64,000 nt of DNA from Pararge aegeria. Lineage: Eukaryota; Arthropoda; Insecta; Lepidoptera; Nymphalidae. A model generated the notes under the pieces. That model ran no database searches and had not been told where the DNA came from. It was given only the letters and a program-made list of their open reading frames with translations. The position numbers were made by a program, and so were the translations under genes. Below are positions 22,380 through 33,241 of the stretch, in pieces (within the stretch, counting starts at the first letter, position 1; each line of letters begins with the position of its first letter). The stretch spans positions 15,790,921-15,854,920 of the forward strand of contig NC_053194.1 of assembly GCF_905163445.1 (NCBI RefSeq), given 5' to 3'.

Positions 22380-25300
22380 TTACGTCGAGTAATTTTTTTC
22401 TTGTATCAACGTCTCTGCTTTATACACTCTCCACGCGACAAGATAGTCGCGGAGCATCTTGTATAGTGTGTAGTAGTTAGCGAATAGTAGGATGAGCACT
22501 GCTAAGAAGTTGTGCCACGCGAACGAGCTGAATAGCAGGCACAATTGCATCCCCACTAGCGCTAGTTGCAGGCATAGAAGTAGGCACAGCAACTTCGACG
22601 GGTTGTTGAACACAGACTGCAAGGAAATAAATAGGATTAAAAAAAAGGTTTTATTCATGTAGACCTTATCATAGGCACTTACTTATGAAGCGTTTATACA
22701 TTTAACATGTTACAAATTCAAAATTTATTTATTTCAAGTAGGCCTAATATAAGCACTTTTTAAACGTCAAGTATGTCTGTGTGTAGTGACTCTACCACCG
22801 GTTCGGAAGGCAGATTCTAGAGAAGAGAAGAAGCCGGCAAGAAACTCAGCTGTTCTTTTCCAATACCAACAATTTACATTTTACATTTTAAAATTCATTT
22901 TTCTATCTTGTGACAGATGAAATCGGAGCTGGATGCTTCCAAGCAACCTTGTCATCAATTGAAAGCTGTCAAAGAAATTCATCAATTGTATAGAATCCTC
23001 GCTGTAATAAATATGTTTTAACACATTCTTTAAACTTATGCATTGGTAGGTCCAAAATTACCTTAGGAATCATATTATAAAAGCGTGAACAAAAGGCTTT
23101 TTAAAAAATTATAAATATATAATTATAAAAATTTATTGAAAATTACAGAAATTATTCAAATAAATAAAAATAACAATTAATAGTACGTGTGCAGGTGACT
23201 TCAGACTGTCAGATATGATAGAATAATATGGAAAAATTGTCCTCCTGTACGATTGTTATAAAAGTTTTGGGGTAGGCAGTGCTATTGTGCACGAATGTAG
23301 TGCGCGCTGCTGACGGTGAAGGAAAACGTCGTGAGGAAACCTGCATGCCTTGTGCTCTCCATAACGTTTACAAAGGCATGTGGAGTCCAGCAATCCGCCC
23401 GGGCCAGAGTGTAACACGTACAGCCGGATAATTGCAACTTGTCAAAATCCGACTTGTATATGAATTTTAGGGTAGGCAATGCTTTTGTGCATGTATGAAG
23501 TGCACGCCAGTGCCAGTGGGCTATCAAAACCAGTACTTGTGTACTCACATAGAAGCGTATGTGGTGCACGTTGGTAGGGTGTGCGCACACTAGCGGCGCG
23601 CTCGCCTCGTACACGCAGCCCGCTACGCGCACGCGGTCACCACTCCGCCACCACTTGCTGTCCGACCACTCGCCCACGTCACTCGTGTGCGGTGGTAACG
23701 CTGGAATACCATAAAAAGGAAAAGAAATGAAATGTATTTATTTGTATGAATATGTGATAAAATGTTCTTAAAACAAAATAAAAAATCGCAACATATCCGG
23801 TCAGGCAACCCCAACATACAAAATTTGGTCAATTATATATAAACAATTTACTCTTCAATTAACTATTAAATAATTAAACTTTCGATAACAATAAATTCAT
23901 ATTACCCAGATATTTTATTAAATAATTAAGAGAAAATTTTGTAAAAAAAAAAAATTATGAAAGTTTTTTTTAAATATTATTATATTATTATTAATATTAT
24001 ATTTGACTTGGAGTTATAAATTTATTTATATTTTATTTATTTTTTGAGGGGAGATTAATTCAAACTTTAATGTTAATTATTGGTTTAGAATATCAGCCTG
24101 AACGAATTCAAGCTGGATTATATTTATTATTTTATAAATTGTTTGCTTCTTTGCCTTTATTGTTGGGGATTTTTTATCTTTATAATGAAATGAATTGTAT
24201 AATAATATATTTTTTAAAGTTTTATAATTTGATGAGGATTTCTACAAATAAGCTTTTATTATTTATTTATTCATTAAATAGTTTTTTATGAAACAATTTA
24301 AATTATATTTTATTAACACCCACTTTTCATGACATTTAGTTGGTGCATTATCGATACACTTCAGTCCTAAATGGACTCGATCGATGCAAAGATACCTCCC
24401 GGTGTCTTAGTCGTTATCAAGAGACAATAAAGAGCAGTTTAGGGCTGGTAACAATTGCATAAATAGCTATAAAATGATTTTTCTTATTATTATTATTATT
24501 ATTCCACTACAAGTTTGCCCTTTACTGCACTATCACGTGGTGGTAAGTGCAGTCGAAGATGGTAGCGGGCTAACCTGTTAGGGATTGTGGTAGTTATACC
24601 ACCAATAGGTTTCTACGAGACGTCACACCGGAACTTTATTACTAAATTACACATCAATAGCTATTTATGCAACTGTTATGTTGTGGGGACGATTTTTTTT
24701 TTTTTCTTTTTGTAAGCTGTACCGCGACGCTTATTTGTGCCGCTAAGCAGCATAGTTGTGTTGCGGACTCAAACCCCCAGCTGCCGCTCAGCACTCACCC
24801 GCCAGCGGCGTCCAGCGGCCCAGGTGCTTGGCGGCGCGGTGCGGCGCGTCCGCGTGCGCCGCGGGCAGCAGTTGTGCCACGTAGCGGCAGCACAGTGCGC
24901 CCCACACCAACCCCATCTGCTGTGCCGCCGCCGCCGCGTCGTAGTGCAGGTACGACTGCGGATCAGCGGCAACGGTCGCAATTACACGTCCAGCACAGCT
25001 AGGATAGACAGCAGAATTTTTTCTCCCCGGGAAAAGCTTTATCAACTCTCCGAGCATAGGCACAAGTTGAAATAATAAACGGGTTATTGTTTAAATCTAG
25101 AGACAATTGTGTTTGACACTTGTCTACTCTCTTGTTTAGTCTATGGTTGTCAAACCTGGGTTTTACCAAATCAAAGTGAAACTTAAAATAAGATCAAAGT
25201 CAAAGTCAAATATTTCTTGATTCAAATAGGCACATAGATGGCACTTATGATGCGTACATTACATTTAAAATATGACATAGAAGTGAGTTGATGGCGATAA

Positions 25301-28300
25301 CTAAATTCGTCAACATAAAACTAATGCTACGAGGGTTCCAAACGCGCCCTGGTCTAAGAAGAAGCCTGTCAAGATCTGCTCAATGAGCAATTGAAAGAAG
25401 AATCCTAAAGATTAGAAAATACACAAAGTATATAAGTGACAGAATAAGACAAAATACAAAAGTAACCGATCGAGCTGTCGCCCGAGGTCTTTGTCCATGT
25501 TTATTACGATTTTTTAACAAACGTCGTGGAAACCGTTTTTTTCCTGTAATAAAAAGTAGCCTCTCCGTCCTTTCACTAACTCTTAGCCAAAAATCAAGTT
25601 AGGGCGTAAAGGAAATAAAAACAAATAAACAAACATTGGGTAAGGATAATAAAATATCACTCGGCATTTTTCGGTGTGCAACGAAATAGCACTCCAGCAA
25701 TAAGGTACATGTTTTTTTGTCGTCTCAAATTTTCATCACACTTGCTCGTAACGTGGATTTTATTACATCGACATAAGGCTCACAATACGCGATATTAGAA
25801 AAGCGTGTTTTATTTATCAACTATTAAGTTAGGGAAAAAGATTTTTTCTAAACCTAATTTTTGCTAGTCACAGACGCTGGCTGCACTAAGTCCATAAACA
25901 TCGCAAATTTTTTTCGCGGCTTGCGTTGCATTTTGCCCTTTTTTGTAGTAAAATTTTAAAATGTAGCTAATTTCTTCTTTAGATTCACTCATCTTCGCAG
26001 TACGAAAAACAAATAAAAATCACACATTTTCCTAATTTGAATTTGGAATTATCTTCTTTAAAATTTAAACTCTAATGATACCAAAACCAGACAGATACAA
26101 ATAGTATAGCCAAAGAGATTTTACTACAAGTTCATACATACTATAATGCAAAAAAAACTTTTTCCACAACCATATTACATATTTACGATATACGATGCTG
26201 GCTGGATGTCAGCTTACCTTAGCGCGCGAAAAAAACCCGACGCGCCATTTACTGTAATTAATATTGTTTTCGTTCTGGTCGTTCGAACTTACTGTGACTC
26301 ACAAAATCTTACCTGTGCAAAGCAGCATGGCAGAAAACTGCTACAATACGCTCCCAATACGGAGTTGAAGAGTATCTTCTTGACCCGCGAGTTGAAGTCG
26401 TGCCGCAACACTTCTACTTCTCTCCGGATGTGTTCAGGATCGTGCGAGCAGCTGTGCATCATGAGAGCGCTCGTTTTGTGGAGCTCCAGGAATGGTCCCG
26501 CCGTCATGCCGAACAGTATGAAGTATATTAATGACCTGCAAAATACCATTTTCAAAGTCAAAAAGTTAGATGGCACTTCTGATGCGTATGTTACATGTAA
26601 AATATGACACAGAAGTGAGTTGATGGCGATAACTGAATTCGTCAACTTAAAACTAAAGCTACGAGGGTTCCAAATGCGCGCGTTTCACTTCTCAAAACCA
26701 TTTTGAGAAATCTCAGGTTTTCCCATTTTGTAAAACGAAGTTCTTCGGTAATTATTTCACCTTTAAGGCAATTATGCTCTGGAACAATCCGTGGAAGTAA
26801 TTCCCTTCCTATATCGTCGTCTGAAGGACTACTTCCTCTCTTTGGGTGTTGCCAGTTGAAGTGGTTGCTTTATTACTGTCTGTAAATTATGTATTAAATT
26901 CTACTTTTATATATTATGTATATTATATATTTATATATATTATGTATATTATATATTTATATATATTATGTATATTTTATACTTATATTTTGCGTATATT
27001 TATTTAAATTATCTATATATTACTATCTGTACATTTTAGTATTTATGTATATATTACAACACTCTTGGCACTATCCCGTTCTCTTGCTCTAAGTCCTTTC
27101 TACAAAGGTTGCCTGTAAGAGATTGCTTGCAGCAATAAGGCCGCCTTTGCATGTCTACATTGTTTACTGTTTCATAAATGCTTCTTTTCCTATATGTATA
27201 TTTACGTGCAATAAAGTGTTTCTTCTTCTTCTTCTTCTCAAGCTCTTAAAGTCGGACTAGAAGTCAATTTTATGCACTTGTGCTTAAAAGTATATAGTTA
27301 TAATTAACTTTCTGGCTCTGGGTTCTAGTATGTTGATCATAACATAATATAACATCGCATTATTACATAGTCTGTGCTCAGGAGAATATGAGCAAATTCA
27401 CATTCATTTCCTAGTGGTGACTTTTATGGTCTTATAAGTCGGAGGTCTCTGTTTCGATTTTCGGCAAAACCGTACTGTGCATTCTTTTATATCAATAGTT
27501 CTTTGATCAAAAACAAACGTCCATACATCAATACGTTCGTGTTAATAATATGAGAACTTACGGGTAGCACAAATAAACTATCTTGATCGGCGAGTGTTTG
27601 ACCATGATGAAATACGCGCACCACGCCATGGCGCCAAGTATCACCCATAGAACGGACATCCTGAAATATCAAATAATATATCAAATAATATATATATATA
27701 TATATACAAAACGTGTAACAGAATTCCGAAATAATATTGGAGGAAATTTCATAAGGAATCATCCTGTAAAAATATTAAAGAAGCATATAATAGAAGCATA
27801 TTTATTTTTCGATACAAACGCTCTCAAAACATTTTAAGTGTTTACGTAGGACAGGTCTATTGAAGATAAAAGACCGATACGCGCATAGTACCTACGCTAT
27901 GTGACGCGTACCTAATAAAGTGACAGGAGTCACATGCTTTTAATTTTGCATGTCATATGCATGCAAAATGGGCATGATTATTGTCAGTAAAAACTATGGC
28001 AGTGGTTTACTCAAACAGTACTAGTATTACTAAAACCTACTGTTTTCAGTGTCACAGATAAGTCTCAGGGACAGTACATAATGTACCTCTAAAGCCTGAG
28101 AAGTATTATTTTGGTTTTCATTTACACGATGTATAGTAAAAGTCAAAAACAAATATTTTTAAACGTCATATAATAAATATGTACATCGTAGTGACAGTCG
28201 ATCGACGGAGTGGGTGGCTGTTTCCAGAGTCCATGGCCGTGGGTCCGATTTCCACAACCGGAAAATTTTTGTATGTTTTTCAGTGTTTATCCGGCACCCT

Positions 28301-31300
28301 ATGGGACACTGGTCTCCTCTCACAATGAGAAGGGGTTAAGGCCATAGTCCACCACGCTGGCCCAGTGCAGATTGGTGGACACTTTCGCATTTATTAAAAA
28401 ATAGAATCTCACCGAACAACAACTGTGACATATAGCATTGTACTCGGTGAGAAATCACAGCAACTTCTGACAAATGCAAGGCTCAAGCTTAGAAGTAGCC
28501 TCCGACAAAGAACTATCAAGATGAATGTCGCTAAGTGTGTATCAATGAGGTAGAAATTCTGAAAAAAAATATTTAATAATTTAAATTTAACTGCTGTTAC
28601 ATTCACTAACTGACCAGTTGGTCTAAAGTCTATTTCTTTTTTCCTGTCTTAGAATATAATAGTAGATTATGCATCAAGTATGGTTATATTAAGCGGAGAT
28701 CGCTGAATTCGTACGTCTGCAACTTCACTATTAAAGGGCTGAGTTTGCCAATCCCAGCACACACCTCTAACTTTTCTAGGTTATGTGTGTTTTTATTATT
28801 CTAGGTGGACAATTTAAATTGGACATTTATTATTATTATATGTTTATGAGTATATTATTATTAATATATTATTATGAGACCAAAAAGCTAACAAAGTTTT
28901 CATCATCATCATCATATCAACCAAAAGACGTCCACTGCTGGACATAGGTCTCTTGTAGGGAGTACCAAATTCCACGGTTTTGTGCCACTTGGATCTGTAG
29001 CTAGAAAATATTAATTGCGGAAAATTACAAATTATGAAGCTTATATCAATGTAATAAGGTCCACGTTGTGAGCAAGTGTGACGAAAATAATCTTTTCGTT
29101 ATGTTTTAGCTTAAAGTTTATTTTAAAAAAGATGGCCCAGCTGATGGTTTTTGGAAAATCATCTATCAAACTGTATAGGTCTTATGAGCCTGTAATTTAT
29201 GTACTCAAAAATGCCATATATCTTTATATATATATTTCTTGTGTGCGTGTGTATGTCACCGAACTCCTCCTAGATGGCTTGATTGATATGAATGAATTTT
29301 TTGGTATACGTTTGGTTGGCACCCTGGATGGTTTAGATTCACAAATTAGCCCGACAGATGGCGCTGGGGTCCGCTAGTGTCCTATAAGAATTATGGAGGG
29401 TAGAGGTAAGGAGAGTCATCTGTGTATATGAAAAAGTGTCGTCAAAATGTATTAAATTAGGATGGCGCCACATTTGCATCAGGGTAACTGAAAGAAGCGC
29501 CAAATATAAATATTGTTAGAGTAGGCTTGAAAAATAAACAAGGAAGTATGGAGATACAAGGAAGTAAGGTTATATTTACCACAATATTGTGTACAACGTA
29601 AGTTGTTGAAATTCTCAATAATTAACAACTTTAGTCGATAATGACATTAAATTTTTTAACTCGGCATACTTCAATTCATCTACGATTGCTACATTCATAC
29701 CATACCCTGTGCATCCACCAGCGCCATTGTGGAGGATTTTTGAACTGTTATTTAGCGCAACAACTGGACACTTTTTCAACTTTTCTCCCATATAAGATGA
29801 CTCTCCTTACCTCTACCCTCCATAATAAGAATAAAGAAATATTTGACTTTCACTTTGATTTGACTTAATTACAACCACGTCCAAGCAATTCAGACTGGAG
29901 CACAACAATGCTGCTTGGCGACAGAAATATGCATGGTACTTCCACGGACTGTTTGTCACAAAGAGCTCGACAAGGCTTTCCTGCCTAAGCTCACCAACAT
30001 TTTTTAAATCATAACTTCTCTTATCAGAGATTAGGACAGCGGAGTTTTAAATAGACATGTTTACTTTATTGTGACGAATAGCACCTTGAAATATAAATCA
30101 AAAAACCATAATACTACGTAAAATCCTACGACAAATGAGCACAGAACTGTAAACAACAATATTTTGCAATATTTTAATTAATATGTTTTACATAATCTTC
30201 GAAAAATATACTTCGCATATGCCGGGCGGATTTTTCGGCACAAGATTCCAAATCATCATTGCAAGAGAAAATTTACAAAATAGTATTACCATGGCATCTG
30301 ATGTGAAGGAGTAGGGAAGCCACCACATTGTCCTATAAAGATTCAAAAACTGCAGCCCCATTGCCACTATGGTGAATATGAAGGACATAATCTCAAATAG
30401 CACTTCACCATCCTGTGGTATGTTTGGGAAGGGTATGTGTTTTGGCGGCAATGGGTTTGCCGCCAATTTGCCGTCTCGCACCGAGGTAGTTGATGATGGT
30501 GAGAGGTGTGGTCTTGTACGCTTTCCATTGATATCCTCATCGGAAACTTGGGGTGCTCCTCCTTGGGATACCTATAAACAAGCTTTGGCTATTTTAACAA
30601 GAACAAAGTGGAATCCCTACTAATATTATAAATGTCAATGTAAGTTTGTTTGTTACGCTTTCATGCAAAAACTACTAAACCGATCCTCATGAAACTTTGT
30701 AAAAATATTCTTGGAAGTGTTAGAAGTAATATAGGATACTTTTTATCTCAACATTAAGCTTGGTTCCTTTGGGAGAGGGGATGAAAGTGATTGACGATTT
30801 TACACCACAACTCCGACAAATTATAACCGATTTAAATAATTATTTTTGTACCATAGAGGTTATAATATTTATTAAATTTTGCCCCAACTTTGTGAAGATC
30901 TGATAAATGTGGTTGGAGATAGAGGACACAACTCCTCAGCGGACAGCAGCAAACCCCTCATTTAAGGCTTAGCGATACTGAATACTTGAATGCCACATCA
31001 AAAAACAAAATCAAACGCAGACAAAGTCGCGGGCAACAGCTAGGATTAAATAAAACTCAATATAACTAAAACCAATTCAAAAGCTTATTTTTTTCTTTTT
31101 CACTGACATTGTTTGCTATTAGATTGCCTCTTGGTTCCTCCTCAATTGGGTTTGGTGCCAAAGTTTGTGTCATTAATGTTATGAACATGTCTTAATAAGC
31201 TTTGCTTAAAACTCTTCATCATAGTCAACTGAGGAGTTTTCAGTTATCACTTATTATGGTTTAAATATCAAAATTTAAAACAACACCTTTGCAATTGTAG

Positions 31301-32323
31301 TGCAGTCTTGTAGCCTAGCTTTAAAATATATCTAAGGAAGATAAGCATGTCTAAAAAGCCTGTTAACAATTGATTCTCTTTTTGCAATATTCGTGGATTT
31401 AGATATTATTTGCATGTTTTAGGTAGCCTGAAAGACTAACCTTTTGCAACTAATTTGGTATTTTGATATGTTCTAAAAGAGTGGTAGTTTTAAAGAAATA
31501 ATTAAATAAGTTAATATACTACAACACGACACACATTGCCATGTAGCCCCAAACTAAGCTAGTGTTATGGGTATTAAGATAGCTGATGAATATTTTTATG
31601 AATTCACATACTTAAAATATACATATAAACACCCAGACACTGAAAAACAATCAGGTTCATCACACAAACATTTTCCAGTTGTGGGAATTGAAAGCAGGGT
31701 CACTGCCCATTGCACCAGTCGGCCATCAATAATAATTATGTTTAGAGTGTTATATGTGTCCTAAACACTTTGGTTATTTCACTGATGCTGTATTATTATT
31801 TATTAGGTAAGCAACAAACAGCAAAAATGTGTTTGTGTATCCTTAGCTCATGCAGCAACAGAGCAACCAAGTAAATAGATGCATTGCATAGTTTATGGGC
31901 TTATATTTCCACAAAAAAAAAGCTCATTTAGACTACCTCTTAAGTAATTTTAACTCCGAAATAACTAAGGGAAGTAGGTATAGCCGCGGAACTTTTGTAA
32001 GTAAACTTCAGTTCCACGACATATTTTTAATGTGGATTTGCTTGTTTTCTAAGGCTACCCTGACTGTCAACATAGCATACCTTTTTGGCATTTCCAAAAC
32101 TCTTTTTCGCCCCCGGAGCAACCATTTTGGTGGCGATCAGAGGTAGAGGTCTCTTTAAATTCGGATCTTTATTAATCTTTCGGCGCCGAGAGACCGCAGT
32201 TGATGTATTGCTAACTTGGGAAGTGGCCCAGCGTCTAGCCAAGAGTATTGTTAGACAGCCAACAACCGCTGGTAAGAAGAATACGACAAAAGGCCCACTT
32301 TCATTTTCTTTACAACTCATCAC
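22380..32323 (-). CDS. TMEM39A: Transmembrane protein 39 (TMEM39A/B family), eight exons
   Basis: Multi-pass endoplasmic reticulum membrane protein; relatives act in secretory cargo export and autophagy control (Drosophila Susi, human TMEM39A). Coding exons on the minus strand: 32081-32125 (or -32323), 30290-30571, 28413-28558, 27562-27660, 26313-26535, 24799-24955, 23549-23700, 22380-22616. All junctions are GT-AG and the phases agree throughout. Landmarks: DGEVLFEIMSF and NLYRTMWWLPYSF (exon 2), FYLIDTHLATF (3), VLWVILGAMAWCAYF (4), EHIRREVEVLRHDFNSRVKK (5), AAKHLGRWTPLAG (6), GCVYEASAPLV and NVHHIRFY (7), ANYYTLYKMLRDYLVAWR (8). From the inner ATG at 32125 (context CAAAATGG) the protein is 446 residues; from 32323 it is 512 (human about 488). 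The inner start begins MVAPGAKKSF, like the vertebrate basic N-terminus, and is preferred. Exon 6 is unusually GC-rich, with an Ala run. Confidence 0.93.
22711..23095 (-). mobile_element. LINE 3' end fragment, reverse (TMEM39 intron 7)
   Basis: Same fragment as 2574-2950: TTTCAAGTAGGCCTAATATA, CTCTACCACCGGTTCGGAAG and TTATGCATTGGTAGGTCCAA in the same order. It corresponds to the 3' part of the LINE at 48120-48955. Confidence 0.75.
23265..23480 (-). repeat. SINE fragments (TMEM39 intron 7)
   Basis: Contains GTGAAGGAAAACGTCGTGAG and GAAACCTGCATGCCTTGTGC, the 3' half of the tRNA-derived SINE family also seen at 55690 and 60975. The short phrase GGGTAGGCAGTGCTATTGTG/GGGTAGGCAATGCTTTTGTG occurs twice (23271, 23471). 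Confidence 0.55.
23880..24296 (+). pseudogene. ND4: Nuclear copy of mitochondrial ND4 (numt)
   Basis: NADH dehydrogenase subunit 4 is normally encoded in mitochondrial DNA. On the plus strand the frame from about 24000 reads FFEGRLIQTLMLIIGLEYQP, then ERIQAGLYLLFYKLFASLPL, then LLGIFYLYNEMN, which follows insect ND4 closely but with replacements of normally fixed residues. The base composition is that of insect mtDNA (very high T). Upstream, 23940-24000 is AT-rich with a long A run and no frame. Sequence after about 24215 loses the ND4 reading. It lies in TMEM39 intron 6, on the strand opposite to the gene. Confidence 0.85.
24297..24440 (+). repeat. Dispersed repeat, partner of 58160-58330
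   Basis: AAATTATATTTTATTAACAC, TTCATGACATTTAGTTGGTG and AAATGGACTCGATCGATGCA recur in the same order at 58185-58300. It directly abuts the numt. Confidence 0.55.
24500..24650 (-). repeat. SINE body fragment (TMEM39 intron 6)
   Basis: Carries 'GATGGTAGCGGGCTAACCTG' and 'ACCAATAGGTTTCTACGAGA', the reverse of the SINE body at 37350-37470. A TTA microsatellite precedes it at 24484. Confidence 0.65.
25195..25385 (-). mobile_element. Jockey-like LINE 3' end, reverse (TMEM39 intron 5)
   Basis: Begins with the AAAGTCAAAGTCAAATATTT tail and contains CTACGAGGGTTCCAAACGCG and CTGGTCTAAGAAGAAGCC, the inverse of 37555-37745. Confidence 0.75.
25827..26172 (-). mobile_element. Internally deleted mariner element
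   Basis: On the minus strand an ATG at about 25994 opens MSESKEEISYILKFYYKKGQ, then NATQAAKKICDVYG, the N-terminal helix-turn-helix of mariner transposases. The frame stops after about 45 codons and the catalytic region is missing. The ends match as inverted repeats (AGTTAGGGAAAAAGATTTTT at the left, GGTTGTGGAAAAAGTTTTTT on the reverse strand at the right), next to TA. It is a deletion derivative of about 345 bp, inside TMEM39 intron 5. Confidence 0.75.
26540..26690 (-). mobile_element. Jockey-like LINE 3' end, reverse, partial
   Basis: CAAAGTCAAAAAGTTAGATG, GGCACTTCTGATGCGTATG and GCTACGAGGGTTCCAAATGC match 25195-25385. It starts 5 bp from TMEM39 exon 5, so the insertion lies almost at the splice acceptor of that exon. 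Confidence 0.7.
26691..27240 (+). mobile_element. LINE 3' end with degenerate reverse transcriptase tail
   Basis: A decayed frame near 26745 reads FFGNYFTFKAIMLWNNPWK, like the Jockey-type C-terminus. It is followed by an AT-rich stretch and the tail AAAGGTTGCCTGTAAGAGAT, ATAAGGCCGCCTTTGCATG and TGCAATAAAGTGTTTC. The tail recurs at 57470-57590, 55490-55620 (reverse) and 61715-61820. Confidence 0.65.
26905..26985. repeat. AT-rich tandem repeat, unit about 31 bp
   Basis: The unit TATATATTATGTATATTATA plus TATTTATA is repeated about two and a half times with little change, inside the LINE 3' UTR. Confidence 0.75.
27710..28145 (+). repeat. Dispersed repeat, diverged copy (TMEM39 intron 3)
   Basis: ACGTGTAACAGAATTCCGAA, AAGAAGCATATAATAGAAGC, GATAAGTCTCAGGGACAGTA and CATTTACACGATGTATAG follow the same order as 2950-3290. 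It begins directly after an AT dinucleotide run (27675-27710). Confidence 0.6.
28195..28385 (+). repeat. SINE fragments (TMEM39 intron 3)
   Basis: A head with GGCCGTGGGTCCGATTTCCA is followed by a second fragment around CACAATGAGAAGGGGTTAAG. It ends less than 30 bp from the TMEM39 exon 3 donor. Confidence 0.55.
29394..29822 (+). mobile_element. TA-flanked MITE, copy 3 (429 bp)
   Basis: Same element as 4479 and 14516 with full terminal repeats and TA flanks. It differs by a 3-base deletion (GTAACTGAAAGAAGCGCC) and a few substitutions. It lies in TMEM39 intron 2, and its right flank enters a LINE tail (ATATTTGACTTTCACTTTG). Confidence 0.88.
30074..30262 (-). pseudogene. Inverted duplicate of the S2P promoter and first exon
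   Basis: The minus strand of this segment aligns with 33131-33327 at roughly 88% by eye, covering the S2P upstream region, coding exon 1 and the first intron bases. The donor (TTCAAG/GTGC) survives at 30085/30084, but the start codon is changed (TTG in place of ATG). The exon-1 frame stays open, with only three coding changes after the start region. It lies in TMEM39 intron 2 and on the TMEM39 strand. It could be an inert duplicate, or an alternative promoter and first exon able to splice in phase 0 to TMEM39 exon 3. Confidence 0.85.
30614..31043 (+). mobile_element. Helitron-like non-autonomous element
   Basis: Starts TCCCTACTAATATTATAAAT and ends GTCGCGGGCAACAGCTAG, the TC...CTAG ends expected of Helitrons. 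There is no inverted repeat and no target duplication. The family recurs in reverse at 43759-44026 and 44474-45131. It carries no Rep/helicase coding, so it would be mobilised in trans. It lies in TMEM39 intron 1. Confidence 0.65.
31515..31725 (-). repeat. tRNA-derived SINE, reverse (TMEM39 intron 1)
   Basis: The minus strand carries the same head and tail as 10165-10435 (TGTGGGAATTGAAAGCAGGG over the B box, CATGTAGCCCCAAACTAAGC near the tail). Confidence 0.75.
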
Positions 32324-33241
32324 TTACATGATAAAATCTCACAATGAAAATTATTTATATTTTCAATTTTCACACTCGAGACGATACAGACTTGCTTAAG
32401 GTACCTACTACAAAAACAAATATGTCATTTTGACACTGACAGTTGTTGTTTTTTGATTTGTCCCCATCGGAGAGGCATAAATCATTGACCATACAGCCTA
32501 TTGACTGTTATTATTTTTGCTTGATTATAATATAATAGCTAGTCGCTATGTTATGGCCTATTTCACCACCCTATTATGGTCTAGGGTTAAATTATGTTCA
32601 GTGTCCACCACAGACCGGCTCTTCTAGTAGGTACGGCCTTAGGGTACGGCCGTGATACGGCATATATAAATATATTGATAGATATTAGGTCCTGCATATG
32701 TGATAGACATAAATAATATTTTATTATGAGAATAATTCACAGTTAAGCTCAAGGAAAAGTTATTTTACTGAAGACATGGCTTTTTGTCAAGTTTAAAACC
32801 TGTGCCAGAAAATAAACTATGAAATTGGATTTGAATATTAAGACATTGTTTTACGCCTTACAATGAGATTGAAAGTGAATATTAAACACTGAGGATATAG
32901 CTTTATGTCTTACAATCAAAATAGATATGAATTTAAACACTGAAGACATCGCTCCACCTTGATATACCTTTGCCTTTTCCGCACGTGGAAGAGTAAAGAA
33001 GAAATAATACAATTTGACATTGACAACTCAAGTCCGACATTTGTAAATTCAAAACAAAATAGTCTCTATTTCTCTTGTAATAAAAGGTAAATAAGCTAAA
33101 TGTTAATCGGTATATGTGTTTAAAATTATTGCAATGATCGATTTCGATTTGGATCTTGTGCCGAAAACTAACGCCCGGCATATGTCGTTTTCGATATTTA
33201 CGAAGATTATGTAAAATATATTAATTAAAGTATTGAAAAAA
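32324..33241. promoter_or_regulatory. Divergent promoter interval of TMEM39 and S2P
   Basis: About 0.9 kb separates the outer TMEM39 start (-) and the S2P start (+). Only the last 110 bp before S2P has a clear duplicate elsewhere (30074-30262). A repeated phrase (GAAATTGGATTTGAATATTA / AGATATGAATTTAAACACTG, with 'ACTGA(A/G)GA(C/T)AT') occurs three times at 32765-32950. No TATA box was identified with confidence. Confidence 0.4.

Noticed and set aside
24667..25075. ORFs of more than 110 codons on the plus strand
   Set aside because: They are shadows of the GC-rich TMEM39 exon 6 (24799-24955) on the minus strand.
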